Shown here piece by piece: positions 24,841-34,097 of a stretch of DNA of 64,000 bases. The stretch comes from CAZBLK01 sp964492715 (GTDB lineage Bacteria > Bacillota > Clostridia > Lachnospirales > WRBF01). The notes below the pieces were generated by a model. The model was given only the letters and a program-made list of their open reading frames with translations. It made no database searches and was not told the DNA's origin. A program made the translations under genes and the position numbers. The stretch is from the NCBI GenBank assembly GCA_964492715.1, contig CAZBLK010000008.1:44459-108458 (forward strand), read 5' to 3'. Within the stretch, counting starts at the first letter, position 1. Each line of letters opens with the position of its first letter.

Positions 24841-25701
24841 ATGAGCTTCAACAAGCACTTAGTGCTGGACATTTTTATGATAATGCTTGGAACGACAATT
24901 ATGGCGTTTGGCATTTCGGTTTTTTATTCGCCTAACGACATGATAACAGGCGGCATAACAGGGCTTTCAATTATAATTGAAAAGCTTGCGTCAGAGCGTG
25001 GGTTAAACATTCCTATTTGGCTTTCAAACGCTGTTTTAAACTCACCGCTTTTTATTTTAGGTTTTAGAATTTTAGGGTTTAAAAACATTGCTAAAACACT
25101 TTTTGCAACTGTGTTTTTGTCGTTTGCACTTTACTTCACAAGTTTAATTCCAATAATTAAAACAGACCTTATTCTTGCTTCTATTTTTGGCGGAACTATT
25201 GGTGGCTTGGGGCTTGGCATTGTTTTTAAAAGCATGGCAACAACTGGCGGAACAGACCTTGCAGCAAACATAATTCATAAGTATATTAAACATATATCTA
25301 TGGCAAAAATAATGCTTGTGCTTGACTCGGCGGTAGTAATTTTGGGGCTTTTTATTTTTGGGCCTATAAAAGCTATGTACGCAATTGTTTCAATTTTTGT
25401 TTCGACAAAAGTAATTGATGCAGTTTTAGAAGGTTTGACTTTTGCAAAATGCACATTTATAATTTCTCAAAATTCAAATGACATTGCCGCTAAAATTTTG
25501 CAAATTGACCGTGGCGTAACTGCAATTTCTGTAAAAGGCATGTACACAAACGCCCAAAAAGACATGTTAATGTGCGTAGTTTCGGCAAAGCAAATTGTTA
25601 CTTTAAAACAAATTGTACACGAAATTGACCCAGCTGCTTTTGTAATTGTAGCTGATGTAAGAGAAGTTTTAGGAGAAGGGTTTAATAGCATTAGCCAATA
25701 A
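24841..25701 (+). CDS. YitT family membrane protein
   Basis: A 286-residue protein with five to six predicted membrane helices (GTTIMAFGISVFY, NDMITGGITGLSIII, GGTIGGLGLGIVFK, TTGGTDLAANIIHK) and a C-terminal cytosolic DUF2179 domain (about 200-280, ITSAISVKGMY-like ISVKGMYTNAQKDMLMCVV). These families are widespread in Firmicutes and of uncertain transport function. Translation is coupled to tagA: the ATG is one base after the tagA stop, with GGGAG inside the tagA end. Confidence 0.9.
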   Translation: MSFNKHLVLDIFMIMLGTTIMAFGISVFYSPNDMITGGITGLSIIIEKLASERGLNIPIWLSNAVLNSPLFILGFRILGFKNIAKTLFATVFLSFALYFTSLIPIIKTDLILASIFGGTIGGLGLGIVFKSMATTGGTDLAANIIHKYIKHISMAKIMLVLDSAVVILGLFIFGPIKAMYAIVSIFVSTKVIDAVLEGLTFAKCTFIISQNSNDIAAKILQIDRGVTAISVKGMYTNAQKDMLMCVVSAKQIVTLKQIVHEIDPAAFVIVADVREVLGEGFNSISQ

Positions 25702-25889
25702 TTTTACAAAGTTAACAAAAATTAAATACAAAAATTTTGCAAAAAAATGTTTGTACAAAAAAACAAAATTTTTATGAATTTTTCATTAGAATATTACGCA
25801 AAATTAAAGCATAAATAGTAAAAAAGAGAATTTTTTAATACAATTTATGCAACTGCATATTTTATTGTGCAAATAATTTGTGCTGATGT

Positions 25890-25922
25890 ACAAATGTAAC
25901 AAAACTGTAACAATACATTTGT
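25890..25922. promoter_or_regulatory. Inverted repeat upstream of the sugar-ABC ATPase gene
   Basis: ACAAATGT (25890-25897) and ACATTTGT (25915-25922) are perfect inverse complements 17 bp apart, in an AT-rich 300-bp region that otherwise holds no gene. It is a possible operator for the downstream ATPase gene; there is no direct evidence beyond symmetry. Confidence 0.3.
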
Positions 25923-26005
25923 TAGTTTAGCCTATGGCTATATAGCGAAAAGTGATGTATTATAAAGAAAATATGATTGCCGCAAATTTAGGGAGGAATC
26001 ATTTT

Positions 26006-27118
26006 ATGGCAGGATTAGTGCTCAAAAATATCCAAAAAAAGTATTCAAACGGGTTCGTTGCTGTTTCGGACTTTAATTTGAACATTGAGGACAAGGAATT
26101 TATTATCTTTGTCGGTCCGTCGGGCTGCGGTAAATCAACTACACTCCGCATGATTGCTGGTTTGGAAGAAATTTCGGGTGGCGAACTGTACATCGGCGAC
26201 AAGGTAATGAACGACGTTCCACCAAAGGACAGAGACATTGCAATGGTTTTCCAAAACTATGCTTTGTACCCTCATATGACAGTTTATGACAACATGGCGT
26301 TTGGCCTGAAACTTAGAAAAACACCTAAAGATGAAATTGACAGACGTGTGCGTGAAGCTGCTAAAATTCTTGATATAGCTCACTTGCTTGACAGGCGTCC
26401 AAAGGCACTTTCTGGTGGCCAACGCCAACGTGTTGCTATGGGTCGTGCTATCGTTCGTGAACCAAAAGTTTTCCTTATGGACGAGCCGCTTTCAAACCTT
26501 GACGCAAAACTTCGTGTTCAGATGCGTACTGAAATTTCAAAGCTTCACCAACGCTTGCAAACTACGTTCATTTACGTTACGCATGACCAAACAGAAGCTA
26601 TGACACTTGGTACAAGAATTGTTGTTTTGAAGGACGGTATTATTCAGCAAGTTGACTCTCCTCAAAACCTTTATCAATTCCCTAAAAACCTTTTCGTTGC
26701 TGGCTTTATTGGCTCTCCGCAAATGAACATGCTTGACGCAAAGGTTGAAAAACAAGGCTCTGACGTTGTTCTTGTTATCGGCGGAACAAAAATTAAGCTT
26801 CCAGAGCAAAAAGCAAAAGTTGTTTCAGATGCTGGCTACATTGGCAAAGAAGTTGTTATGGGTATTCGCCCTGAAGACTTACACGACGAGGACATTTTCA
26901 TTGAATCTTCACAAGACAGCACAATTGACACTCTTGTTGAAGTTACTGAAATGCTTGGCGCAGAAATTTTCCTTTATCTTGCATTTGAAGGCTTTAGCCT
27001 TACAGCTCGTGTTGACCCACGCAGCAAGGCAAAAGCTGGCGACAAACTTAGGCTTGCCATTGACAAAAATAAGATACATATTTTTGATAAGGCTACTGAG
27101 CTTACTATTGTTAATTAG
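26006..27118 (+). CDS. Sugar ABC transporter ATP-binding protein, UgpC/MsmX type
   Basis: A 370-residue protein from ATG 26006, with GGGAGGAATC upstream. It has Walker A GPSGCGKST, Q-loop MVFQNYALYPHMTVYDN, signature LSGGQRQRVAMGRA, Walker B VFLMDEPLSNLDAKLR, H-loop YVTHDQTEAM and a C-terminal TOBE regulatory domain (GIRPEDLHDED). MsmX-like ATPases energise several sugar importers at once. No permease or binding protein is adjacent, which fits a shared multitask ATPase. Its wording (many GTT and CTT codons) looks like a well-expressed gene. It has its own terminator. Confidence 0.95.
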   Translation: MAGLVLKNIQKKYSNGFVAVSDFNLNIEDKEFIIFVGPSGCGKSTTLRMIAGLEEISGGELYIGDKVMNDVPPKDRDIAMVFQNYALYPHMTVYDNMAFGLKLRKTPKDEIDRRVREAAKILDIAHLLDRRPKALSGGQRQRVAMGRAIVREPKVFLMDEPLSNLDAKLRVQMRTEISKLHQRLQTTFIYVTHDQTEAMTLGTRIVVLKDGIIQQVDSPQNLYQFPKNLFVAGFIGSPQMNMLDAKVEKQGSDVVLVIGGTKIKLPEQKAKVVSDAGYIGKEVVMGIRPEDLHDEDIFIESSQDSTIDTLVEVTEMLGAEIFLYLAFEGFSLTARVDPRSKAKAGDKLRLAIDKNKIHIFDKATELTIVN

Positions 27119-27131
27119 TTTTTATTCTTTA

Positions 27132-27161
27132 TATCCCGTGGGAATCCTCATGGGATTTTTT
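27132..27161 (+). terminator. Terminator after the sugar-ABC ATPase gene
   Basis: ATCCCGTGG...CTCATGGGAT stem followed by six or more Ts. Confidence 0.8.
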
Positions 27162-27257
27162 TATTAAGTTTCACACAAACTTCAAACTATAAACAACTGC
27201 AGTCCAAATTAAATGGATAAACTAACTATAGAAATTTAACTTGGCATATTCTACGAA

Positions 27258-27446
27258 TTGGCTAGATGCTATATGCAAATCATGAACAGCTTTTGCCATC
27301 AATTTAACGAGTATATAAAAGGACAAACGTGTTTTGAGCTTGAAAGCTTTGTTGTAAACAACATGCTTGGCGATAGCACATACATTAGTTTAGCAACGGC
27401 AACCAAAATGGCGGACGTGACTTTTTACGTGCCGCCCAAAAAATAA
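27258..27446 (+). pseudogene. Short orphan reading frame, possible gene remnant
   Basis: A 62-codon frame (ending LATATKMADVTFYVPPKK) has codon use like the neighbouring genes but no ribosome site at its TTG or internal ATGs. It sits in an 890-bp region that contains no other gene. It may be the C-terminal remnant of a decayed gene; I recognise no family. The rest of the region holds a 14-bp tandem duplication at 27556-27593 and the foldback element at 27696. Confidence 0.3.
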
Positions 27447-27695
27447 ATTCAAGCACTGGCGTTTTGCTATGGTGTTTGTAGCAATGTATAGAAGAATGTA
27501 TTAAAGCAAAAGCTTTCCAAGTTATAATTTGGGGAGCTTTAATTTTCCGCTTGACTTTAATAAATTATATTTAATAAATTATATTTAATAAACAAAAAAT
27601 TTGATTTGTTTGCAAAAGCTATATTGAATTAATTTGTTATTTATTGTATTATATTGTTATTACATACATTTCGATTGCATTTTAAGTTTTATATT

Positions 27696-27858
27696 TAGGC
27701 TGTTTGAAAAAACCATTCTAGTGTCTTTTCGGTAAATTTTTAGAACTGCTTAGTCAGCAAAAACCTTACTTACCTTTTGGTACGTGCTGTTTTCGCTTTC
27801 TCGCACTTCAAAAAGTTTCCCACAAAATACACTAAAAGCTATTTTCAAACATGCCCTA
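27696..27858. mobile_element. Family C foldback element, 163 bp (copy 2)
   Basis: The ends TAGGCtGTTTGAAAA and TTTTCAAACatGCCCTA are inverted repeats; further in, TAGTGTcTTTT opposes AAAAtACACTA. GCTTAGTCAG begins 52 nt from the left end and CTTTCTCG ends 55 nt from the right end, as in the copies at 14833 and 60479. It lies 148 bp upstream of mreB. Confidence 0.75.
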
Positions 27859-28006
27859 GGCTTTAATTACAGTTGATTCTAAAGTTTTGCACTGCTGTGT
27901 TAAACTGGAAATAAATGGTGATAATATGTTTAGCGATTCTTTGATGAATTGCTACTGATACTAGTATAAGTTGTTTTTGAATTGTTAATTTGGGAGGAGA
28001 AAATAG

Positions 28007-29035
28007 ATGTTTTCAAAAGACTTGGGCATAGATTTAGGTACAGCGAACACGCTTGTTTTTATAAGGAATAAAGGTATTGTCGTAAACGAGCCATCGGTTG
28101 TTGCTATAAACACAAATTCTGGGGAAGTTCTTGCTGTTGGCAACGAAGCGAAGCAAATGATTGGGCGCACACCTGGCTCTATTGTTGCTATTCGCCCAAT
28201 GAAAGACGGCGTAATTGCCGACTTTGACACAACTGAGCAAATGTTAAAATATTTCATTAGAAAAGCGCACAAAAAGTCACTTTTTTCTAGCAAGCCAAGG
28301 GTCGTTGTTTGTGTGCCTTCTGGCGTAACCGAAGTTGAAAAACGTGCTGTCATGGAAGCTACTGTTGCAGCAGGCGCAAGGGAACGTGACGCATATTTAA
28401 TTGAAGAACCTATGGCGGCGGCAATTGGCTCGGGGCTTCCTGTTGAAGCACCAACTGGAAGCATGGTTGTAGACATTGGCGGCGGCACAAGCGAAGTTGC
28501 AGTAATTTCTTTGGGCGGTATTGTTACAAGCAAGTCGCTTCGTGTTGCAGGCGACGAGTTGGACGAGCACATAGTAAGCTACGTTAAAAAGGAATACAAC
28601 CTTGCAATTGGTGAACGCAGCGCCGAAGAAATTAAAATTAAAATTGGTTCTGTGTACAATTCAGACAAAAATTTAAAAATGGGTATACGTGGGCGTGACC
28701 TTATTACCGGCTTGCCAAAAACAATTGAAATTTCTTCATACGAAGTTAACGTTGCAATTTTAGAACCTGTAAACGCAATTATTGACGCAATTAAGTTTAC
28801 GCTTGAAAAAACCCCGCCAGAACTTGCGGCTGACGTTATGGAGTCGGGCATTATGTTAACAGGCGGCGGTGCGCTTCTTACAGGTTTGGACAAGCTTATT
28901 ACGCATGAAACAGGCATGGACGTAAGAATTGCAAACGAGCCTTTAAATTGTGTTGCTGTTGGAACAGGGCTTGTTCTTGAGAATATTCAAAGCCTAAAGA
29001 ACGTATTAATAACATCAAGGAAACTTAGAATGTAG
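28007..29035 (+). CDS. mreB: Rod shape-determining protein MreB
   Basis: A 342-residue bacterial actin. It has phosphate 1 loop GIDLGTANTLVF, VCVPSGVTEVEKRAVMEA, EEPMAAAIGSGLPV, phosphate 2 block VDIGGGTSEVAVISLGGI, and GIMLTGGGALLTGLD for adenosine binding. MreB filaments position the cell-wall elongation machinery under the membrane. It is the first gene of the mreBCD-mrdA-minCDE-rodA-mgsA cluster. The ATG has GGGAGGAG upstream. The promoter probably lies near 27900-27930 (extended minus-10 TGATAATAT), but I cannot fix it. Confidence 0.97.
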   Translation: MFSKDLGIDLGTANTLVFIRNKGIVVNEPSVVAINTNSGEVLAVGNEAKQMIGRTPGSIVAIRPMKDGVIADFDTTEQMLKYFIRKAHKKSLFSSKPRVVVCVPSGVTEVEKRAVMEATVAAGARERDAYLIEEPMAAAIGSGLPVEAPTGSMVVDIGGGTSEVAVISLGGIVTSKSLRVAGDELDEHIVSYVKKEYNLAIGERSAEEIKIKIGSVYNSDKNLKMGIRGRDLITGLPKTIEISSYEVNVAILEPVNAIIDAIKFTLEKTPPELAADVMESGIMLTGGGALLTGLDKLITHETGMDVRIANEPLNCVAVGTGLVLENIQSLKNVLITSRKLRM

Positions 29036-29054
29036 TTTTATATTTTTTAGTACG

Positions 29055-29945
29055 GTGATGCCATTGGAATTTTTGCATAAATGGAAAAAGTATTTTGTTA
29101 CAACAGCTACTGTAATTTGCATTATTGCGGTTATCATTTCAGGAATTTATAGATACGAGCCGACACTCGTGGAGGACGGCTTGAGTTTTGTTATTGTACC
29201 TGTTCAAGGTGCTTTTTCTGCTGCTTTTTCATGGGTTTCTGAAAAAATTAATTTTGTTAGAAACACAAGCACTGTAAACGCCGAAAACGAACAGCTTAAA
29301 GAAGAAGTTTCACGCCTTAGGCTTGAAAACGAGCGTTTAAAGCTTGTTGCCGACGATTATGAAAAGCTTAGAGAATTAATTAAAATTGATGAAAAGTTTC
29401 CAGACTATGAAAAAGTTGGCGCAAGAGTAATTGGTAAAGACCCAAGCAACTGGTACAACATGTTTTTAATAAACAAAGGCTCTGACGACGGCTTGCAAAA
29501 AAACATGGTAGTTTTGGGTGCAGACGGCGTTGTTGGGCGCATTTTTGAAGCAGGGCGTGGATACTCTAAAGTTATTCCGCTAATAGACGACCAAAGCTCT
29601 GTAAGTGTAATTAGCACAAGAACAGGCGACACAGGCGTTTTAAAGGGCGACATGGTTTTGATGAAGGAAGGGCTTTGCCGCATGGACTACATTGAGCTTT
29701 CGGCTGAAATTATGGCAGGTGACGAGCTTGTAACTTCCCATTTAAGCGACATTTACCCACCCGGGCTTACAATTGGCTACGTCACAAGCGTTGCTACCGA
29801 CTCACGTGGGTTCACAAAGGAAGCTACTGTTAGGCCTTACGTTGACTTTAAGCACTTGGAAGAAGTTTTTGTCATTGCACAAGTTTTTGAAAAAACAGTT
29901 GAAGCTGACACGAACACAAATACAATTTCCACCAGCGGAGAATAA
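29055..29945 (+). CDS. mreC: Rod shape-determining protein MreC
   Basis: A 296-residue bitopic protein. It has an N-terminal helix (about 14-32), a coiled coil (about 70-110, NAENEQLKEEVSRLRLENER) and the MreC beta domain (GARVIGKDPSNWYNMFLINKG, VIPLIDDQSSVSVIS, TSHLSDIYPPGLTIGYV). MreC links MreB to the periplasmic synthases. The start is uncertain between GTG 29055, ATG 29058 and TTG 29064; the GGTGATG stretch suits the TTG as a ribosome site. It lies 19 bp after mreB. Confidence 0.94.
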   Translation: MMPLEFLHKWKKYFVTTATVICIIAVIISGIYRYEPTLVEDGLSFVIVPVQGAFSAAFSWVSEKINFVRNTSTVNAENEQLKEEVSRLRLENERLKLVADDYEKLRELIKIDEKFPDYEKVGARVIGKDPSNWYNMFLINKGSDDGLQKNMVVLGADGVVGRIFEAGRGYSKVIPLIDDQSSVSVISTRTGDTGVLKGDMVLMKEGLCRMDYIELSAEIMAGDELVTSHLSDIYPPGLTIGYVTSVATDSRGFTKEATVRPYVDFKHLEEVFVIAQVFEKTVEADTNTNTISTSGE

Positions 29946-29946
29946 A

Positions 29947-30459
29947 GTGAGAATTTTTGTTACAACTTTAGTAGTTTTATTTAACTTTTTAGTTTCGGCA
30001 TCACTTAATGAATATATACAAATAGTTGGCATAAAGCCGAACACTGCTATTATTGTAATTGTTTCGTTTGCCATGATAAGGGGCGACGTTGAGGGGGCTA
30101 TAATTGGCTTTTTCACAGGGCTTTTGCAAGACATTTTTTTTGGGCGGTTTATTGGGCTTTATGCACTTTTGGGTATGCTTACTGGCTATTTTTGCGGAAA
30201 GCCGTTTAAAAACTTTTACAGTGAAAACTTTGTGCTTCCGTTTTTTTTGGTTGCAGTAAGCATAGTTTTGTATGAATTTGCTTTTTACACAAGCAACTTT
30301 TTGTTTAGGGGAAAGGTTGACATTTTTAATTATTTTATAGGTGTAATTTTACCCGAAGCTGCATACAGCACGCTTTTGTCTGTGCCTATTTATAGAATTA
30401 TTTATGGAATAAATTCACGGGTTGAAGCTTTTGAAAAAAGCAGGAGAAAGCTTTTTTAG
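29947..30459 (+). CDS. mreD: Rod shape-determining protein MreD
   Basis: 170 residues from GTG 29947, one base after the mreC stop, with GCGGAG at a 6-nt spacing. Five predicted membrane helices are present, with the family motif IKPNTAIIVIVSFAMIRGDVEGAIIGFFTGLLQDIFFGR. MreD is the integral membrane partner of MreC. The open frame extends upstream inside mreC out of frame, but the coupled GTG is the credible start. Confidence 0.92.
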   Translation: MRIFVTTLVVLFNFLVSASLNEYIQIVGIKPNTAIIVIVSFAMIRGDVEGAIIGFFTGLLQDIFFGRFIGLYALLGMLTGYFCGKPFKNFYSENFVLPFFLVAVSIVLYEFAFYTSNFLFRGKVDIFNYFIGVILPEAAYSTLLSVPIYRIIYGINSRVEAFEKSRRKLF

Positions 30460-30481
30460 CGCTGTTTAAGAGCCAGGGAAA

Positions 30482-30546
30482 AAACAAAGACCTTTGGGGC
30501 GCTGCCCCTAAAACCCCGCAAGGGGCTTGCCCCTTGACCCATTTTT
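30482..30546. repeat. Family B two-hairpin GC-rich repeat, copy 4
   Basis: AAAGACC, hairpin TTTGGGGCGCTGCCCCTAAA, linker ACCCCG, hairpin CAAGGGGCTTGCCCCTTG, then ACCCATTTTTTT. It lies inside the mre-mrd operon, 22 bp after mreD, in an orientation that would place the T-run at the end of the transcript. Confidence 0.85.
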
Positions 30547-30589
30547 TTATTCGTATGCTATTTGCATAAAAATAAACTGCACAAAATTA

Positions 30590-30655
30590 AAAGTTTTGTC
30601 CACTTTTTCAAAAGTGGTGGGGGTAGTTGGGGCAGAGTCCCAAGGTTTTATCTTT
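30590..30655. repeat. Family B repeat, copy 5 (alternative first hairpin)
   Basis: Hairpin CCACTTTTTCAAAAGTGG, then GGGGGTAGTTGGGGCAGAGTCCCAAGGTTTT, a slightly decayed second hairpin and tail. It lies 45 bp upstream of mrdA and in the opposite orientation to the neighbouring copy 4. Confidence 0.75.
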
Positions 30656-30699
30656 TAAAGCCAGTCCAAACCAAAAGCCGCCTAATCCGAGGTGAAGTT

Positions 30700-33246
30700 A
30701 TGAACGAAGTAGACCAAAAACTATGGAAGAAAATTATAGCCTTTTTTACAAACAGGCTTTTTATATTGTTTGTTGCGGTTGCGGTGTCGTTTTACTTGCT
30801 TGTGGCACGCCTTTTTTGGTTGCAAGTTGTAAACGGTGAAATTTACCAGCAAAAATTTATTGCTACAACTGTGAAACCTGTTACTATCCAAGCACCCAGA
30901 GGGACAATTTACGACAGGTATGGAAGACCACTGGCCGTAAACGAATCGTCTTACACGCTTAAAATCGACCCAAACTTAATTAGCTTGGGCGACATTAATA
31001 AAACGCTTTACGCACTTTTAAAGCTGCTTGAAAAAAACGGCGAAAAATATTCGGACGACTTCCCAATTTCTCTTTACGAGCCGTACAACTTTTTGTTTGA
31101 CGGAAGCGAGTCACGTGAGAAAACGTGGAAGCTTGACATGGAAATTACGGAAGATGCTACAGCAGACGAAGCTATTAAACAACTTCGCAAAAAGTTTAAA
31201 ATAGATGAAGGTTTGCCATCTCTTGAAGCAAGAAAGCTTTTGTCTTTACGCAGTGCGGTTTTTATGCAGCGTTACAGACAGTACGAGCACATTACTGTGT
31301 GCTACGACATTAAAAACGAAACGCTTGTTTCTATCGAAGAAAACAGTGAGCTGTTTAGCGGAGTTTATGTTGACGTTGACTTTCTTAGAAGATACCCACA
31401 AGGTAAATATTTGGCGCACATAATTGGTACAATCCGTGGGCTTACAGAAGAATCTGAGCTGGAGCTTTTTGGCGAAGGCTACAAGTATGGCGACATTGTG
31501 GGCAAGTCGGGCATAGAGCGTTCGTTTGAAAAAGAGCTTAAAGGTGTAAACGGCACTAAATACGTTGAAATGACAGACCTTGATAAGCAGCTTAGAACAA
31601 TTAGCACAGAGCCTGCAATTCAAGGAAACAAAATTTTCTTAACAATTGACGCTGGCTTACAGCAAAAGTCTTACGAAATTTTGGAAGACGTGCTAAAGCA
31701 AATTTTAATTGGACGTTTAAAAACGACATTACAGGAAGACATTCCAATTACACCAAAGCAGTTTTTTATTTCGCTTGTAGAAAGCAACACAATTTCAATT
31801 AAAGACATGTTCAGTAACGGAACTCGTGACAGCGCAAGCTATAAAATAAAAGAATACGTTGTCGAAACAGTTGAAAACGCTGATATAAAAACGTCTGACG
31901 GGCTTAAAGCTGTAAAGGACGTTCTTAAAAAAGGCATTGACGACGGAAACATTACGCTAAACCAAATGCTAATTTTGCTTTACGAGCAAGGTTACATTAA
32001 AGGCGACGAAGATTATATCGACAAGCTTTTGCGTGGCAAATTGGGTGTAGTTTCTGTTTTGGTAGACTGCCTTGAAAACGGCACTATTACGCCGCAAATG
32101 ACAGGGCTTGACCCAAGCTCAGGCTCTATCGTTGTTTCAGACGTAAAAAGTGGCGACGTTTTGGCGGCAGTAGGTTACCCTTCGTATGACTCGAACCAGT
32201 TTGTAAACAACTTTAACAGTGAGTATTACAACAAAGTAAACAGCGACCCAACAAGCCCTTTTAACAACCGCCCATTTTCGGAAGCAAGAGCGCCTGGCTC
32301 TACTTTTAAAATGATTTCGGCAATTGCTGGGCTTGAAACTGGCACAATTACGCCTAAAACAAAAATTTATGACTATACTACGTTCACAAAGGCAGGTTCA
32401 CCGTATACTCGGTGCTGGTCGCCCGTTACCCATGGGCTTTTGGACGTTTCACATGCGCTTGAAGTTTCGTGCAACTACTTTTTTACAGAAATGTCGTATT
32501 CAATGGGCAATATGAAGGAAGGCACAGAGCTTGAAGGCATTGGCGCAATGAATAAGTACATGATAGATTTTGGCTTTAACGAGCCTACAGGTGTTGAAAT
32601 TTCGGAGTGGGGCACAAACTTTGAAAAAGGCAAGCTTTACATTTCTTCGCCTGAATACAAGGAACGCTTAGAGTTAAGAGTTGACCCAAACGCACCAAAA
32701 AGCCAATTAGTTTGGTATGACGGTGACACAGTTAAAACATCAATTGGGCAAGCCAAAAACAACTACACAGCTGCAAGCATGGCAAAATACATTGCAACGC
32801 TTGCAACAGGTGGCGAAAGATACAAGTTCCACTTACTCGACAAAATTGAAACACAAGCAGGTGAAAACGTAAAAACTTACGAGCCTGTTTTGGAAACTGT
32901 AGTTCAACTTTCCGACACAACGCTTAAAGCTGTGTACGATGGAATGCTTCTTGTGTTAGAGGGCGACAACGGCACAGCAGGCAGAGCTTTTAAAGACTTT
33001 CCAATTAGGGTTGCCGGAAAAACAGGAACAGCGCAAGAGCGTGACGACAAAAACGACCACTCGTCTTTCGGCGGTTTTGCACCTTTTGAAGACCCACAAA
33101 TTGCTATTTATGTAGTAATTCCTTTTGGCGACACAAAGTCTACGCCTGCTGCCGCTTCGCAAGCTGCAAGAAAGGTTTTGGAAGAATATTTTGGGCTTAA
33201 TGCCGAGGCCGAAAGACCTTTAGATGTTAACACTTTAGTGCAGTAA
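30700..33246 (+). CDS. mrdA: Penicillin-binding protein 2 (elongation transpeptidase)
   Basis: 848 residues from ATG 30700, with CGAGGTGAAG upstream; the frame is open further upstream through a family B repeat. It has an N-terminal helix (about 17-38), a dimerisation domain starting APRGTIYDRYGRPLAVNESS, and the transpeptidase with nucleophile motif PGSTFKM, SCN in EVSCNYFF and KTG in VAGKTGTAQ. About 150 residues are inserted between TIDAGLQQKSYEIL and SGSIVVSDVKSGDVL, which explains the large size and occurs in other clostridial PBP2s. It cross-links lateral wall peptidoglycan together with RodA. Confidence 0.95.
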   Translation: MNEVDQKLWKKIIAFFTNRLFILFVAVAVSFYLLVARLFWLQVVNGEIYQQKFIATTVKPVTIQAPRGTIYDRYGRPLAVNESSYTLKIDPNLISLGDINKTLYALLKLLEKNGEKYSDDFPISLYEPYNFLFDGSESREKTWKLDMEITEDATADEAIKQLRKKFKIDEGLPSLEARKLLSLRSAVFMQRYRQYEHITVCYDIKNETLVSIEENSELFSGVYVDVDFLRRYPQGKYLAHIIGTIRGLTEESELELFGEGYKYGDIVGKSGIERSFEKELKGVNGTKYVEMTDLDKQLRTISTEPAIQGNKIFLTIDAGLQQKSYEILEDVLKQILIGRLKTTLQEDIPITPKQFFISLVESNTISIKDMFSNGTRDSASYKIKEYVVETVENADIKTSDGLKAVKDVLKKGIDDGNITLNQMLILLYEQGYIKGDEDYIDKLLRGKLGVVSVLVDCLENGTITPQMTGLDPSSGSIVVSDVKSGDVLAAVGYPSYDSNQFVNNFNSEYYNKVNSDPTSPFNNRPFSEARAPGSTFKMISAIAGLETGTITPKTKIYDYTTFTKAGSPYTRCWSPVTHGLLDVSHALEVSCNYFFTEMSYSMGNMKEGTELEGIGAMNKYMIDFGFNEPTGVEISEWGTNFEKGKLYISSPEYKERLELRVDPNAPKSQLVWYDGDTVKTSIGQAKNNYTAASMAKYIATLATGGERYKFHLLDKIETQAGENVKTYEPVLETVVQLSDTTLKAVYDGMLLVLEGDNGTAGRAFKDFPIRVAGKTGTAQERDDKNDHSSFGGFAPFEDPQIAIYVVIPFGDTKSTPAAASQAARKVLEEYFGLNAEAERPLDVNTLVQ

Positions 33247-33314
33247 ACGAGCAAGAAAAAGCCTTTGGGTATAGCCCAGATGTTTACAGTCATAAATTGT
33301 TGGGGGGTGCTGAA

Positions 33315-33989
33315 ATGAAAGCAAGTGAAAACATAGTTGTGTTTAAAGGCAAGAAAAGCGGCATTACTATAATTCTTGACGACTCTGCCGACTTTTCTGC
33401 CTTAAAAGATGTGTTCATTAAAAAGCTTGACAATGCGAAAAAGTTTTTTTCTGGGGCAAAGTCGTCTGTTTCGTTTCAAGGGCGAAGCCTTTCAGAAAAC
33501 GAGGAAGCCGAGCTTTTAGCTATATTAAAAGAACGTTCGGAGCTTGTTATTTCTGACATAAAAAGCGAGCCTAAAGAAAAAATTGAACAGCCGTTTACAG
33601 CTTCTTCCATGAATGAGGAAAGCGTAAAGCGTTTTAAAAGCAGGTTTTTTGAGGAGCTTGGCAGGGTTGAAAACACTTTTTACTACAGCGGAAGCGTTCG
33701 TTCTGGGCAGTCGCTTAGGTACAACGGCTCTGTTGTAATAATTGGTGACGTAAACCCTGGCGCAGAAGTAATTGCTGACGGCAGCGTAATAATTTTGGGC
33801 TCAGCAAAAGGTAGTATCCACGCAGGTTGCGGCGGAACGCAAAACGCTTTTGTTGCAGCCATTAGGCTTACGCCTATTCAGCTACGTATATCCGACGTTA
33901 TTACTTCAATTCCAGTAAACGGCGACAGCAAGTCTATGGCTTCTTATGCTTATTTTAAAGACGGTAAAATATACGTTGAAATGCTATAA
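33315..33989 (+). CDS. minC: Septum site-determining protein MinC
   Basis: 224 residues from ATG 33315, with TGGGGGGTG upstream. The N-terminal domain is weakly conserved. The C-terminal beta-helix (about 115-215) is typical: YNGSVVIIGDVNPGAEVIADGSVIILGSAKGSIHAG and FVAAIRLTPIQLRISDV. MinC inhibits FtsZ polymerisation when recruited by MinD. It heads minCDE, directly after mrdA. Confidence 0.93.
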   Translation: MKASENIVVFKGKKSGITIILDDSADFSALKDVFIKKLDNAKKFFSGAKSSVSFQGRSLSENEEAELLAILKERSELVISDIKSEPKEKIEQPFTASSMNEESVKRFKSRFFEELGRVENTFYYSGSVRSGQSLRYNGSVVIIGDVNPGAEVIADGSVIILGSAKGSIHAGCGGTQNAFVAAIRLTPIQLRISDVITSIPVNGDSKSMASYAYFKDGKIYVEML

Positions 33990-34097
33990 CTTTTAGTTCA
34001 AAAAAGCTGTAATTTTATGTAACAATTTGCAACAAAAAAATTGGTGCAATTTACCGTTTTTTCTGTTAATATAGATTTATAAAAAGGGGGATAAATA